A DNA stretch of 64,000 bases from Aegilops tauschii subsp. strangulata (lineage: Eukaryota; Streptophyta; Magnoliopsida; Poales; Poaceae), in contig NC_053039.3 in the NCBI RefSeq assembly GCF_002575655.3, forward strand, positions 374,209,633-374,273,632, in the 5' to 3' direction. Positions 1 through 11,378 of this stretch are shown here, one piece after another (the first letter of the stretch is position 1; each line of letters starts with the position of its first letter). The notes beneath the pieces are model-generated. The model was not told where the DNA came from. It saw only the letters and a list, made by a program, of their open reading frames with translations, and searched no databases. The position numbers and the translations under genes were made by a program.

Positions 1-773
1 CATTTATCCTCCCAGAATCTAATTTCCGAGTCGTTCTTAATTGAGAAGGATCCATAGGAGAAGAAATATTTCTTCGTAGCCATTAGACCCACGCAAAAGT
101 GAGAATCCCCAGGCTTCCAGTATACTTGGGATACCGCCTTGGAGCCCACATATTTCCTCCTCGGGAGGGTTTGCCATACACCATTTTTGGTCAGTAATTT
201 AAACAACCATTTGCCGAGGAGGGCCCTATTCTTAACCTCAAGGTCATGAATGCCCAACCCGCCTTGGTCTTTGGGACGACAAACCACACTCCATTTAGCC
301 AGTCGATATTTCTTTCGCTCGCTATCTCTTTGTCAAAAGAATCTTGATCGGAAATAATCCAATCTATGTAAAACTCCTTTTGGCAACTGGAAGGAGGAAA
401 TCATATATAGTACCATATTACTTAGTACTGAGTTTATGAGGACCAATCTTCCACCTAGAGACAACAGTTTACCTTTCCAACTGCTAAGTCTTTTTTGCAG
501 CCTCTCCTCGACATGTTTCCATTCAACATTTGTGAGTCTCCGATAATGTATTGGTATCCCCAAATATGTGATCGAAAACTGACCCAACCCACATCCGAAC
601 AGTTCAGCGTATAGGTGGGCCTCGTCTTGATCCTCACCAAAACAAAACAATTCACTTTTATGAAAGTTGATCTTCAGACCTAAGAGTTGCTCGAATGCTG
701 ATAAAATTAATTTCAGATTTCTCGCTTTCTCGAGGTCATGATCCATGAAGAGAATCGTATCGTCGGCATATTA
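1..773 (-). pseudogene. LINE ORF2, RT palm (YADD) and zinc-binding C-terminal region
   Basis: A different minus frame continues ORF2. The RT catalytic motif YADD is encoded at 759-770 and is directly preceded by an in-frame TAA (771-773), where related elements have a glutamine codon. The 137 codons from 746 to 333 contain GLKINFHKSE and YLGIPIHYRRL, typical RT thumb sequences. After a stop near 333 the same coding continues to position 1 with the sequences QGGLGIHDLEVKN and EIRFWEDK, typical of the zf-RVT region that follows RT in plant LINEs. Stops and at least one frameshift mark it as dead. Confidence 0.85.
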
Positions 774-871
774 AAGTATAGAGAGACCACCATCAACTAG
801 ATGACTTACTACTCCATCAATTTGGCCATCAACCTTGGCACGCTCAATCATGACCGCTAGCATATCCGCCA

Positions 872-2581
872 CTATATTGAATAGCATGGGCGATACCGAG
901 TCACCTTGTCACAATCCCTTCTTTGTTTGGAAATAGTGTCCAACTCATCATTGACCTTAATGGCAACACTACCCCCACAAACGAAGCTATGGACCATAGC
1001 GCACCACTCTGCAGAAAATCCTTTCATTATGAGAGTCTGTTGAAGAAATGGCCATTTGACTTTGTCACACGCTTTTTCAAAGTCTATTTTGCGTACCACC
1101 CCATTCAACTTTTTCCGATGTAATTCATGGACTGTTTCATGAAGGATAAAAACTACATCTAGGATGTTTCTTCCTTGCATAAAATTAGTCTGTGAAGGAC
1201 GAATCACATGTTCAGCAACCGAATTTAGCCTAGTAGTTGCAACCTTCATGAATATTTTAAAACTAACATTAAGGAGGCAAATAGGTCTATATTGTTGTAT
1301 CCTTTCAACCTCCTTAACCTTAGGTAATAAAATAATCTCACCGAAGTTTAAGCGAAACAATTCCAGATGGCCAGCATGTAGGTCGCTAAACAAAAGTAGG
1401 AGATCCGACTTGATGACTTCCCAAAAGTTCTGATAGAACTCAACGGGAAAACCATCTGGACCCGGGGCTTTGCTATGCTCCATTAGGAAAACCGCCTTTC
1501 TAACTTCCTCCTCGGAGTATGGGGCTGTTAGAAGGTCGTTTTCCTCATCAGAGACCCGGGGGATGTCATCCGTTCGGGACTCATCCATTGAGAAGTTACC
1601 TTCCTCTGGGGCTCCGAACAAATTTTTATAATAATTAGTGATATAAGATTTAAGTTGCTCATGCCCCTCAGGTAGGGAATGAATAATTTTCTTCCGGTGT
1701 CTGCCATTGGCGACTCCATGGAAAAATCTAGTATTCGAATCACCTTTCGGGATAAATTGAGAGTTACTATGTTGGTACCATTTGAGTTCCTCCTCACGCA
1801 GCATGCTAGCTATCTGTGCATTCGAATGAATCTTGATCTCGATTTCATGCTCAGATAGAGGTCTAACCTCTGCCAAAGCTTCTAATTCATCAATGATAGA
1901 CGAAAGATGAAGCTTCTCCTTTTTGAGGATACCCGCAGTGTGCCTAGCCCAACCACTAATGAACTTACGTAATGCACGCATTTTGTTGTTCCATTTGTGT
2001 ATTGGGGTAAGCCCGGCAACCGGTTTATCCCACACCTTCTTGACCATGTCATGGAATCCATCCCGATGCAACCAACCCAGTTCGAACTTGAACTTGCGTC
2101 TGTGCTGCGGTCGTGGCAATCCAGTAGTTAAAAGGATGGGTGTGTGGTCTGAGATAGCCTCTATACGAGGTAGAGCGCGTACAAAAACCATAGGGAATCT
2201 GGATTTCCAGTCGGTATCCATTAATACGCGATCTAGTTTCTCATATGTCGGTTCTGGAAGACTGTTCGCCCAAGTGAACTGTCTTCCAATCATGGAAACC
2301 TCTCGCAAATCTAGACTGTCGATGACAGCGTTGAAAAGGAAAGACCAATGATTATCAAACCTACCTCGGCTTTTCTCATTTGGAAATCGTAGCAACTTAA
2401 AATCCCCACTGATAAGAATGGGGTAGGGATTCTCCTTCGCCAGATTAACCAATTCACGGAGAAAATCGGCCTTGGACTCATCCTGGGCTGCTCCATACAC
2501 AGATGTGAAGTTGTCAGCTTTGTTCCGGATCGTGGCCACGTATAGTACCCATGTCTCATCGCCCCGCTTGTACTCTCTCAC
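872..2581 (-). pseudogene. LINE ORF2, endonuclease C-part plus N-terminal reverse transcriptase
   Basis: The open stretch is 569 codons. It has no natural start: it opens in mid-domain with GTG because the element is truncated. Residues about 25-150 carry endonuclease-type features, including a GDF box (normally GDFN, here GDFK), a GRQFTWAN-like block and an ISDHTPI block holding the SDH motif. Residues about 370-540 form the first half of an RT_nLTR domain, with the sequences NKAPGPDG-like (here SKAPGPDG), ILLPK, YRPICLLN and RKIDFEKACDKV. The first RT catalytic aspartate region is therefore present (normally LDFEKAYDKV). The frame is lost just before the YADD block. The product would nick DNA and reverse-transcribe the LINE RNA; this copy cannot. 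The family assignment is firm and the exact domain limits are approximate. Confidence 0.88.
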
Positions 2582-3131
2582 ATTTTCCCCTTTTCCTCTT
2601 CATCTTCGCTCGCTTCGGTGTTTTCTCTCTCCATTGACAATTCTTTTTTTTGTGGGAATCCATCGACAATTCACTCGATATCACTCGCTCGTCGGCGACT
2701 ACATTCCACCTTCCTGTCGCTCCCTGTTCAAACTTTGAGGCATGTTGTTCGACAGCCTCCGGCACGAGCTCGGCTCCCCACGCTACCACCTTTGGCTCCG
2801 CCGCCTGAGAGTCTCTGCCCTGCATGCACTACCTCCGTAGCCAGCTCGGCTCTCCTACACCGCCACATCTTGTACCTTGTGCTCCATGGTTTGGCGCTCG
2901 GACGAGGCTCCTATGCCAGCAAGCCATAAGGGGGAGGGAGGAGGCCTGGCTCAAGGCGGGACGGGGGCCATGCCGAACACCTCCCACCCGCATCACCCCC
3001 AACTTTCGTCATAGTTGCTCGTCGTTGCCACCGTTTTCTCTCCCGCGACAATGCATGTTTTCATCGTCAATGCAACTACTCCCTCTCTCAGCATGGGCAG
3101 TCGTAGGGAATCAGTGTTGCACTACGAACTA
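2582..3131. other. Unassigned sequence, no gene seen
   Basis: This 550-bp stretch is pyrimidine-rich at its left end and GC-rich towards the middle. Short open frames occur in several phases with no domain or start context that I recognise. It could be part of an older element that received both the LINE and the MITE. I assign no function. Confidence 0.4.
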
Positions 3132-3234
3132 CTCCCTTCGTTCGGAATTACTCGTCCGAAAAATGGATGTATCTAGATGTATTTTAGTTGTAGATACATC
3201 TATTTTCGTGACAAGTAATTCCGAACGGAGGGAG
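3132..3234. mobile_element. Stowaway (Tc1/mariner-type) MITE, 103 bp
   Basis: The element opens with CTCCCTTCGTTCGGAATTAC and closes with the near-perfect reverse complement GTAATTCCGAACGGAGGGAG. It is flanked by TA on both sides (3130-3131 and 3235-3236), the target duplication of Tc1/mariner-type elements. The core (ATGTATCTAGATGTATTTTAG and TAGATACATCTATTT) is also largely self-complementary, so the whole element can fold into one hairpin. Terminal sequence and size fit the abundant Triticeae Stowaway families. It encodes nothing. Confidence 0.93.
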
Positions 3235-3550
3235 TACACACCAACATCGATGAGGTACGAATCCCGCTCCGATGAGCTGTTTTAGATCTTCCTCCCTTTC
3301 CCACGATTGTTTTGACCAAACTAGATGGGAATTTTGGGAGGTGTGTGGGGTCGAATTAGGAGGGACTCGGGCTGGTGACTGCTACTCCAAAATTGGCTAA
3401 AGTTTGCAATGTGTTTTATTGGACAAACTGGCTATACTTTGCCATGTGTATCCCTCAATTTTCTACAGGTTTGCATATCTTTTGTCCTTGAATTGTTTTG
3501 TAAAATGCTATCTCAAAGATTGCAAATTTCTAAAAATGTTTGTACTAGTT

Positions 3551-4080
3551 CATGGCAATATTAAGGAAAAAAACTTCTCTAAAACATACTAACTTTTTTA
3601 GATTAGTTTTGCTCTCTACATTATGGCAATTTTCTAATCCCGACAACTTAAGGATTTTTTTATATAAACATGGCAACTTTTTAACTTGCTTTCTATTGGT
3701 CCTACTGCATTTTTTTAGAATTTTTAGTTTTGTACAACGTGGAAAATTTAATATATTTTTGTTCAGTTACATGGCAAATTTTAGGATATTTTTGTGTTCT
3801 AGATCATGGAAATTTTAAACAATTGTTTATATGGTCACATGACAGAATGTTGGGTTTTTGGTCCTATAAGCATGGCAATATTTTGAATATGCTTTGTGCA
3901 TGTCACATGGCACTTTTAGAAATTTTTATTTTGTACAACATGGCCAATTTACAAAAAATATTGTTCAATCACATGGCATAATTAGAAAATTGTGTGTCCC
4001 AAATAATGGCACATTTTACAGAAATATTGTAATAGGCACATGGCAAATATAGGATATTTGTTCTATAATACATGACAAAT
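3551..4080. repeat. Degenerate ATGGCAA-type repeat array in AT-rich DNA
   Basis: About a dozen copies of a core like CATGGCAATTTT recur at roughly 3551, 3622, 3669, 3770, 3805, 3871, 3906, 3939, 3972, 4014, 4039 and 4070, at irregular spacings of about 25-100 bp. Copies are often preceded by TGTTC/TGTAC-like sequence and followed by T-rich runs. No coding capacity is visible. It may be the internal or subterminal region of a decayed DNA transposon; I cannot assign a family. Confidence 0.55.
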
Positions 4081-4174
4081 TTTGATAATGTTTTTTAATA
4101 GAACATAGGACCCCGAAAAGGCAACAAACACATGTCTAGAACATTATAAGCGAATGAAAAAAGAAATAAAAATA

Positions 4175-4285
4175 AAATACATAAAAAGAGCTTTGCTGAG
4201 GTTGATAACTATGAGCTCGGTATAGGCAAGCTTTCCCAAGTGCCCGTGATTTAATGCTCGGGGAAGCTTTGACCTAAATCATGTA
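4175..4285. mobile_element. Possible CACTA-type subterminal remnant
   Basis: The segment contains several degenerate copies of a GCTTTGCTGAGGT / GAGCTCGGTATAGGCAAGC / GCTCGGGGAAGCTTTG theme. This resembles the TTTGCCGAGTGTC repeats found near the ends of grass CACTA elements. Copies are few and poorly conserved and no CACTA terminus or TSD is visible, so the call is tentative. Confidence 0.25.
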
Positions 4286-4389
4286 TGAGCATTTTATTTT
4301 TGTGTTTTTTTCGTTTCTTATTTGATTCTTTAATTGATTGTCCTATCCAACAACATTTTCTAGTTTTTTATTCGTTTCATATTAGTTTA

Positions 4390-4435
4390 TCTTAATTCTT
4401 TCTTTCTTTCTTTCATATTTTTTCTTTCTTTGTTT
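4390..4435. repeat. TTTC-type microsatellite
   Basis: An imperfect (TTTC)n tract, including TTCTTTCTTTCTTTC and TTTCTTTCTTTG, lies in AT-rich surroundings. Confidence 0.7.
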
Positions 4436-4502
4436 TATTTTTCTATGACCCTTTGAACCCATGAGGAGAGCAAGATGGGAAGAACCCTACTCTTAAAATT
4501 CG

Positions 4503-4620
4503 GAAGGTGAGCTGCGAATAAGCACGTATCCTCGATGTGCGGAATGTGGGTTGTGAATAAGCACATATCCTCAATCTGTAGAACGTGAGGTTCAAATAAG
4601 CTTGTATCCTTGATGTGCAA
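4503..4620. repeat. Three degenerate 39-bp tandem repeats
   Basis: The block AATAAGCACGTATCCTCGAT recurs with changes at about 4517, 4556 and 4594, giving a period of 38-39 bp. Because 39 is a multiple of three, the minus strand stays open and encodes a 13-residue repeat (for example HIEDTCLFAAHLP). No start context or known domain supports a real protein. Confidence 0.6.
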
Positions 4621-4738
4621 GCAACTCCAAACCAAACTGAAATAGGCCAGCATCGCCGGTGAGCTCGAGTTGCGAAAATGACGTCTCCTGCCAGTGTAGT
4701 CACTCGACCCAGACCCCCCCTCTCTCGACTCGCCGCTC

Positions 4739-6480
4739 TGAAGGAAATATGCCCTAGAGGCAATAATAAAGATGTTATTTATATTTCCTTATATCATGAT
4801 AAATGTTTATTATTCATGCTAGAATTGTATTAACCGGAAACTTGATACATGTGTGAATACATAGACAAAACAAAGTGTCCCTAGTATGCCTCTACTTGAC
4901 TAGCTCGTTAGTCAAAGATGGTTAAGTTTCCTGACCATAGACATGTGTTGTCATTTGATGAACGGGGTCACATCATTAGGAGAATGATGTGATGGCCAAG
5001 ACCCATTCGTTAGCTTAGCATGTTGATCGTACAGTTTTATTGCTATTGCTTTCTTCATGACTTATACATGTTCCTCCGACTATGAGATTATGCAACTCCC
5101 GAATGCCGGAGGAACACTTTGTGTGCTATCAAACGTCACAATGTAACTGGGTGATTATAAAGATGCTCTACAGGTGTCTCCGAAGGTGTTTGTTGAGTTG
5201 GCATAGATCAAGATTAGGATTTGTCACTCCGAGTATCGGAGAGGTATCTCTGGGCCCTCTCGGTAATGCACATCACTATAAGCCTTGCAAGCAATGTGAC
5301 TAATGAGTTAGTTACGGGATGATGCATTACAGAACGAGTAAAGAGACTTGCTAGTAATGAGATTGAACTAGGTATGATGATATCGACGAACGAATCTCGG
5401 GCAAGTAACATACCGATGACAAAGGGAACAACGTATGTTGTTATGCGGTTTGACCGATAAAGATCTTCGTAGAATATGTAGGAGCCAATATGAGCATCCA
5501 GGTTCCGCTATTGGTTATTGACCAAGATGTGTCTCAGTCATGTCTACAAAGTTATCGAACCCGTAGGGTCCGCACGCTTAACGTTCGATGACGATTCGTA
5601 TTATGAGTTATGTGATTTGATGACCGAAGTTTGTTCGGACTCCCGGATGAGATCACGGACATGAGGAGGAGCCTTGAAATGGTCGAGTGGTAAAGATTCA
5701 TATATTGGAAGGCTATATTCGGACATCATAAAGGTTTCGAGTGATTCAGGTATTTTTCGGAGTACCGGGGAGTTACCAGAATTCACCGGGAGAAGTAATG
5801 GGCCTTATTGGGCCATACGGGAAAAGAGGAGGAAGACCAAGGGGAGGTGGCCCCCCCCATGGGTCCGAATTGGAATAGGGGAAGGGGGCGGCGCCCCCCT
5901 TGCCTTTTTCCTACTCCCTCTCTCTTTCCCTCTTTCCTTCTCTCCTACTCCGAAAAGGGAAAAGGATTCCTACTAGGACTTGGAAGTCCTAGTAGGACTC
6001 CATACTCTTGGCGCGCCCATAGGGGGCCGACCTCTCTCCCTCCCTACTTTATATATGTGGGGAGGGGAGCACCCAAAGGCACAACAGACAATCTCTTAGC
6101 CGTGTGCGGTGCGCCCCTCCACAGTTACACACCTCGGTCATATCGTCATAGTGCTTAGGCGAAGCCCTGCGCCGGTAACTTCATCATCACCGTCACCATG
6201 CCGTCGTGCTGACGGAACTCTCCCCCATCCTCAACTGGATCAAGAGCTCAAGGGACGTCATCGTGCTGAACGTGTGCTGAACACGGAGGTGCCGTACGTT
6301 CGGTACTTGGATCGGTTGGATCGCGAAGACGTTCAACTACATCAACCGCGTTACTAAAGGCTTCCTCTTTTGGTCTACGAGGGTACATGTGGACACACTC
6401 TCCCATCTTGTTGCTATGCATCTCCTAGATAGATCTTGCGTGATCGTAGGAATTTTTTTGAAATACTACGTTCCCCAACA
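4739..6480 (+). repeat. H1 5' LTR (1742 bp)
   Basis: It begins TGAAGGAAATATGCCCTAG and ends ACGTTCCCCAACA, directly followed by the PBS. The length is close to the ~1.8 kb known for BARE-type LTRs. Positions 4739-~6358 align throughout with the truncated 3' LTR at 29921-31540, with scattered substitutions and small indels. BARE-type LTRs normally start TGTTGG; here both LTRs start TGAAGG, so the change was fixed before this insertion. Confidence 0.95.
6048..6057 (+). promoter_or_regulatory. Probable TATA box of the H1 LTR
   Basis: TTTATATATG lies in the 3' part of the LTR after a C/T-rich stretch, where the R region would begin. In the 3' LTR the corresponding sequence has decayed to a weaker TTCATATACG. 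Confidence 0.6.
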
Positions 6481-6481
6481 G

Positions 6482-6495
6482 TGGCATCCGAGCCA
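6482..6495 (+). other. H1 primer-binding site (initiator tRNA-Met type)
   Basis: TGGCATCCGAGCCA lies one base after the LTR. The copia consensus complementary to the 3' end of tRNA-iMet is TGGTATCAGAGCCA, so two positions are mutated. Confidence 0.88.
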
Positions 6496-7025
6496 AGTCT
6501 ATGCGTAGATGTTATATGTACGAGTAGAACACAAAGAGTTGTGGGCGATAATAGTCATACTGCTTACCACCAACGTCTTACTTTGATTCGGCGGTATTGT
6601 TGGATGAAGCGGCCTAAACCGACATTACATGACCGCGTTCATGAGACTGGTTCTACCGACGTGCTTTGCACACAGGTGGCTGGCAGGTGTCTGTTTCTCC
6701 AAATTTAGTTGAATCGAGTTTGACTACTGTCGGTCCTTGTTTAAGGTTAAAACATCACACTTGACGAAAAATCATTGTGGTTTTTGATGCGTAAGTAAGA
6801 ACGGTTCTTGCTAGAAGCCCGTAGCAGCCACGTAAAACTTGCAACAACAAAGTAAAGGACGTCTAACTTGTTTTTGCAGGGCATGTCGTGATGTGATATG
6901 GTCAAGACGTGATGAGATATAAATTGTTGTATGAGATGATCATGTTTTGTAACCATTATCGGCAACTGGCAGGAGCCTTATGGTTGTCGCTTTATTGTAC
7001 GAAATGCAATCGCCATGTAATTACT
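6496..7025 (+). other. H1 untranslated leader, first part
   Basis: This is non-coding leader sequence of the BARE/Angela type (for example the tract ending GAAATGCAATCGCCATGTAATTAC). It is cut at 7025/7026 by element A1. The leader resumes at about 15540 with ACTCCATCTCACATGATG after an apparent loss of several hundred bases. Confidence 0.75.
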
Positions 7026-8328
7026 TGATAACCCACAAGTATAGGGGATCAATTGTAGCCTCTTTCGATAAGTAATAGTGTCGAACCCAACGAGGAGCTA
7101 AAGGTAGAACAAATATTCCCTCAAGTTCTATCGACCACCGATACAACTCTACGCACGCTTAACGTTCGCTTTACCTAGAACAAGTATAAAACTAGAAGTA
7201 ATTTGTAGGTGTTTTTGGATATGTTTGCAAGAATATAAAGAGCACGTAAATAAAAAGCTAGGGGCTGTTAAAGTAAAGACACAACTAAAGTAAATATAGC
7301 GAGTGTGGAAAAGTGGTGGTAGGAGTTGCGAAATTGTCCCTAAGCAATCGACTACTTTACTAGACCGATAGCAAGTTTTATGTGGGAGAGGCCACTGCTA
7401 GCATGTCATCCCTTACTTGGAATTCTATGCACTTATGATTGGAACTATTAGCAAGCATCCGCAACTACTAACGTTCATTAAGGTAAAACCCAACCATAGC
7501 ATTAAGATATATTGGTCCCCCTTCAATCCCGTATGCATCAATTTCTATGCTAGGTTGAAGCTTCTGTCACTCTTGCCCTCCAATACATAGTCCTATCAAC
7601 ATACAACTAACCCTATGGTGTGATCCACGCGCGCGCTCATATGATGGGCACCAAAGGACAACAACATAACCACAAGCAAATTAAATCAATCATAGCAATT
7701 CATCACCGGAAGCGAGGGGGAGAGGGTCCCCCTCCTTCTTCTTCTTCCTTGACCTCCTCCCTAGATGGGAGAAGGGTTTCCCCTCTGGTCCTTGGCCTCA
7801 ATGGATTGGGAGGGGCAAGAGCCCCTCCGAGATTGGATCAGTCTCTCTATCTCTCTCTGTTTCTGCGTTCTCCCTGCTGCCCTTTCACCGTTTCGTATAT
7901 ATATGAAGATCCGTAACTCCGATTGGACTGAAATCTTCGCCGTGATTTTTTCCTGAAAATTAGCTTTCTTGCAGCCGAAGAAGGGCATCAACTGCCTTAC
8001 GGGTGGCCCACGAGGGTCAGGGACGCGCCCAGGGGGCAGGCGCGCCCCCTACCTCGTGGCCACCTCGGGCACCGTCTCGCGTTGATTCTTCTTCCGGAAT
8101 TTTTCAAATATTCCAAAAATATTCTCCGTCCGTTTTTATCCCGTTTGGATTCCGTTTGATATGGGGTTTCTGCAAAACATAAACATGCAACAAACAGGAA
8201 CTGGCACTAGGCACTGGATCAATATGTTAGTCCCAAAAATAGTATAAAAAGTTGCCAAAAAGTATATGAAAGTTGTATAATATTGGCATGGAACAATCAA
8301 AAATTATAGATACGACGGAGACGTATCA
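7026..8328 (-). repeat. A1 3' LTR (1303 bp)
   Basis: On the plus strand it runs from TGATAACCCACAAGTATAG to GACGGAGACGTATCA. It is collinear with the LTR at 12823-14124 and differs from it by a few percent judged by eye. It lies next to AAGCTTGGGGATGC (PPT on the minus strand), which marks it as the 3' LTR. Confidence 0.92.
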
Positions 8329-9106
8329 GCATCCCCAAGCTTAATTCCTGCCCGTCCTCGAGTAGGTAAATGATAAAAAGATAATTTTTGATGTGGAATG
8401 CTACCTAGCATAATCTTGATGACATAATCTAATCATGGCATGAATATTAAGACACGAGTGATTCAAGGCAATAGTCTATCATTTGACATAAAAATAATAA
8501 TACTTCAAGCATACCAACCAAACAATTATGTCTTATCGAAATAACATAGCCAAAGAAAGCTCATCCCTACAAAATCATATAGTCTGGCTATGCTCCATCT
8601 TCACCACACAAAGCATTCAAATCATGCACAACCCCGATGACAAGCCGAGCAATTGGTGCATACTTTTTAACGCGCTTCAGCTTTTTCAACCCTCACGCAA
8701 TACATGAGCGCAAGCCATGGACATAGCACTATAGGTGAAATAGAATATGATGATGGGGGTTATGTGGAGAAGACAAAAAAGGAGAAAGTCTCACATCGAC
8801 GCGGCTAATCAACGGGCTATGGAGATGCCCATCAATTGATGTCAATGCAAGGAGTAGGGATTGCCATGCAACGGATGCACTAGAGCTATAAGTATATGAA
8901 AGCTCAAACTGAAACTAAGTGGGTGTGCATCCAACTTGCTTGCTCATGAAGACCTAGGGCATTTGAGGAAGCCCATCGTTGGAATATACAAGCCAAGTTC
9001 TATAATGAAAATTCCCACTGGTATATGAAAGTGATAACTCAAGAGACTCTCTATATGAAGATCATGGTGCTACTCTGAAGCACAAGTGTGGTAAAAGGAT
9101 AGTATT

Positions 9107-9215
9107 GCCCCTTCTCTCTTTTTCTCTCATTTTTTTGTTTTTTGTTCTTTTTTGGGCCTTCTCTTTTTTTGCCTTTCTCTTTTTCTATTTCTTTTTTTTT
9201 TATTTTTTTCGTCCG
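9107..9215 (-). other. Internal polypurine tract of A1 (pyrimidine-rich on plus strand)
   Basis: The plus strand has about 110 nt of T with C and few purines, ending before the conserved GGAGTCTCATCCCGACTTGT. The equivalent tracts are at about 14905-15005 (second A1 internal piece), 36638-36712, 53943-54020 (both purine on plus) and 62255-62325. Confidence 0.6.
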
Positions 9216-10146
9216 GAGTCTCATCCCGACTTGTGGGGGAATCATAGTCTCCATCATCCTTTCCTCACTGGGGCAATGCTCTAATAATGATGATCATCAC
9301 ACTTTTATTTACTTACAACTCAATATTACAACTCGATACTAGAACAAAGATATGACTCTATATGAATGCCTCCGGCAGTGTACCGGGATGTGCAATGATC
9401 TAGCGTAGCAATGACATAAAAAAACGGACAAGCCATGAAAACATCATGATAGCTATCTTACGATCATGCAAAGCAATATGACAATAAATGCTCAAGTCAT
9501 GTATATGATGATGATGGAAGTTGCTTGGCAATATATCTCGGAATGGCTATGGAAATGCCATGATAGGTAGGTATGGTGGCTGTTTTGAGGAAGATATAAG
9601 GAGGTTTATGTGTGATAGAGCGTATCATATCACGGGGTTTGGATGCACCGGCGAAGTTTGCACCAACTCTCAAGGTGAGAAAGGCCAATGCACGGTACCG
9701 AAGAGGCTAGCAATGATGGAAGGGTGAGAGTGCGTATAATCGATGGACTCACATTAGTCATAAAGAACTCATATACTTATTGCAAAAGTTTATTAGCCCT
9801 CGAAGCAAAGTACTACTATGCATGCCCTTAGGGGGATAGATTGGTAGGAAAAGACCATCGCTCGTCCCCGACCGCCACTCATAAGGAAAGCAATGAAAGA
9901 ACACCTCATGCTCCGACTTCGTTACATAACGGTTCACCATACGTGCATGCTACGGGACTTGCAAACCTCAACACAAGTATTTCTCAATTTCACAATTACT
10001 CAACTAGCACGACTCTAATATCACCTCCTTTATATCGCAAAACTATTGCAAGGAATCAAACATATCATATTCAGTGATCTACAAGTTTTATGTAGGATTT
10101 TATGACTAACCATGCGAATGACCAGTTCCTGTCATCTCCCTAAATA

Positions 10147-10343
10147 GATATAAGTGAAGCAAGAGAGTTTAATTCTTTCTACAAAAGATATGCCCACGCT
10201 CTAACAAATATAAGTGAAGCAAAAGAGCATTCTACAAATGGCGGTTGTCTATGTAAAAAGAAACAGGCAATCCAAACTTCAAATGATATAAGTGAAGCAC
10301 ATGAAGCATTCTATAAAGCCATACTCAAAAGATATAAGTGAAG
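10147..10343 (-). repeat. Four CTTCACTTATATC motifs (minus strand) in A1
   Basis: Seen on the plus strand as ATATAAGTGAAG at about 10148, 10208, 10287 and 10332. The intervening sequences differ, so this is a dispersed motif cluster rather than a simple tandem repeat. The same cluster is found at 35487-35680 and 52798-52990. Confidence 0.65.
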
Positions 10344-10500
10344 TGCAAAGAGCATTCTATAAATAAACCAAGGACTATCTCATACCAGCATGGTGCATAA
10401 AAGAAAAAGTTAAAACTAAATGCAAAAGATGCTCCAAGATTTGCACACATCGCATGAACGAAACGAATCCGAAAACATACCGATACTTGTTGAAGAAAGA

Positions 10501-10584
10501 GGGGATGCCTTACGGGGCATCCCCAAGATTAGACGCTTGAGTCTCCTTGAATATTTACTTGGGGTGCCTTGGGCATCCCCAAGC
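10501..10584 (-). other. Twin-hairpin module of A1
   Basis: GGGGATGCC and GGCATCCCC (10501-10524) form a 9-bp stem with a 6-nt loop. About 33 nt away, CTTGGGG and CCCCAAG (10559-10583) form a second stem. Both keep their place relative to the ORF and the LTR in the other copies. Confidence 0.65.
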
Positions 10585-11378
10585 TTGAGCTCTTGCCTCT
10601 CCTCCTTATCCTCATATCGAAACATCCTCGATCTTCCAACACTTCATCCACACAAAACTTCAACAGAAAACTCGGTAAGATCCGTTAGTATAATAAAGCA
10701 AATCACTACTCTAAGTACTGTTGCAAACCAATTCATATTTTGTTTTGCATTGTGTCTACTGTAATATAGCTTTTCCATGGCTTAATCCACTGATATAAAT
10801 CGATAGTTTCAGCAAAACAAGCAAACTATGCATCAAAAACAGAATCTGTCTAAAACAGAACAGTCTGTAATAATATGAACATTCACCATACTTCTGATAC
10901 TTGAAAAATTCTGCCAAAATTAGGAAAAATAAAAAAAATTGTATAGAAAGACAGTGAAAAAAGTTTCAGAACCGTTTGACGTTCCAGTAAAAAATTAAAA
11001 ATCACGCACTACAGCCAAAGTTTCTGTCCTGCACCGTACAAACCAACAAGCATTGTAAACATCCTAAAGGCAAATCTTGGCACATTATTTTTATAATACA
11101 TTGGAATTGTACAAGGGTATAATTATTTTTGTTGAAAAGTTTCTGTAATCAAGATTCACAAAGTTTCCGTGAGCATGAACAAAGTTCAAGGAGCTCCCCC
11201 ACTTCAACCATGCTTGTCTCTCTCACTTTCACTTACCTTTTTGAAAAAGTTTTGGGTTCTACTTTTTTGTTTTTAAACTATATGAAAGCACTCAACAGAA
11301 ATAAATGACTCTCTAAAACTTCCGGGTTGTCTCCCTGGCAGCGCTTTCTTTAAAGCCATTAAGCTAGGCATATAGTGC

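Larger units (their letters stand above)
1..2581 (-). mobile_element. LINE (non-LTR retrotransposon), 5'-truncated, 3' end outside window
   Basis: On the minus strand the order is a partial endonuclease/exonuclease/phosphatase domain (about 2560-2000), a long linker, a reverse transcriptase (about 1600-700, with YADD at 759-770) and a zinc-binding RT-associated region (about 330-1). This is the standard ORF2 order of plant L1-type LINEs. Homology starts in the middle of the endonuclease at about 2581 and nothing LINE-like lies beyond, so the copy is 5'-truncated, as is usual for target-primed reverse transcription. The 3' UTR and poly(A) tail lie left of the window. Several in-frame stops and frameshifts make it inactive. 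Confidence 0.9.
8329..11378 (-). other. A1 long non-coding 3' region
   Basis: About 3 kb between the ORF stop and the 3' LTR hold no domain I recognise. It contains a polypyrimidine tract on the plus strand (polypurine on the transcript, about 9107-9215), four GATATAAGTGAAG motifs (10147-10343, minus-strand CTTCACTTATATC), a twin-hairpin module (10501-10584) and a GGGAGACAACCC block (about 11322-11371). The same items occur in the same order in A2, in its duplicate A2' and, in part, in B. Confidence 0.75.

Noticed and set aside
5674..6357. Open frames in the H1 LTR (for example 5808-6158)
   Set aside because: They lie in the LTR, are partly repeated in the 3' LTR with frame changes and have no known domain.
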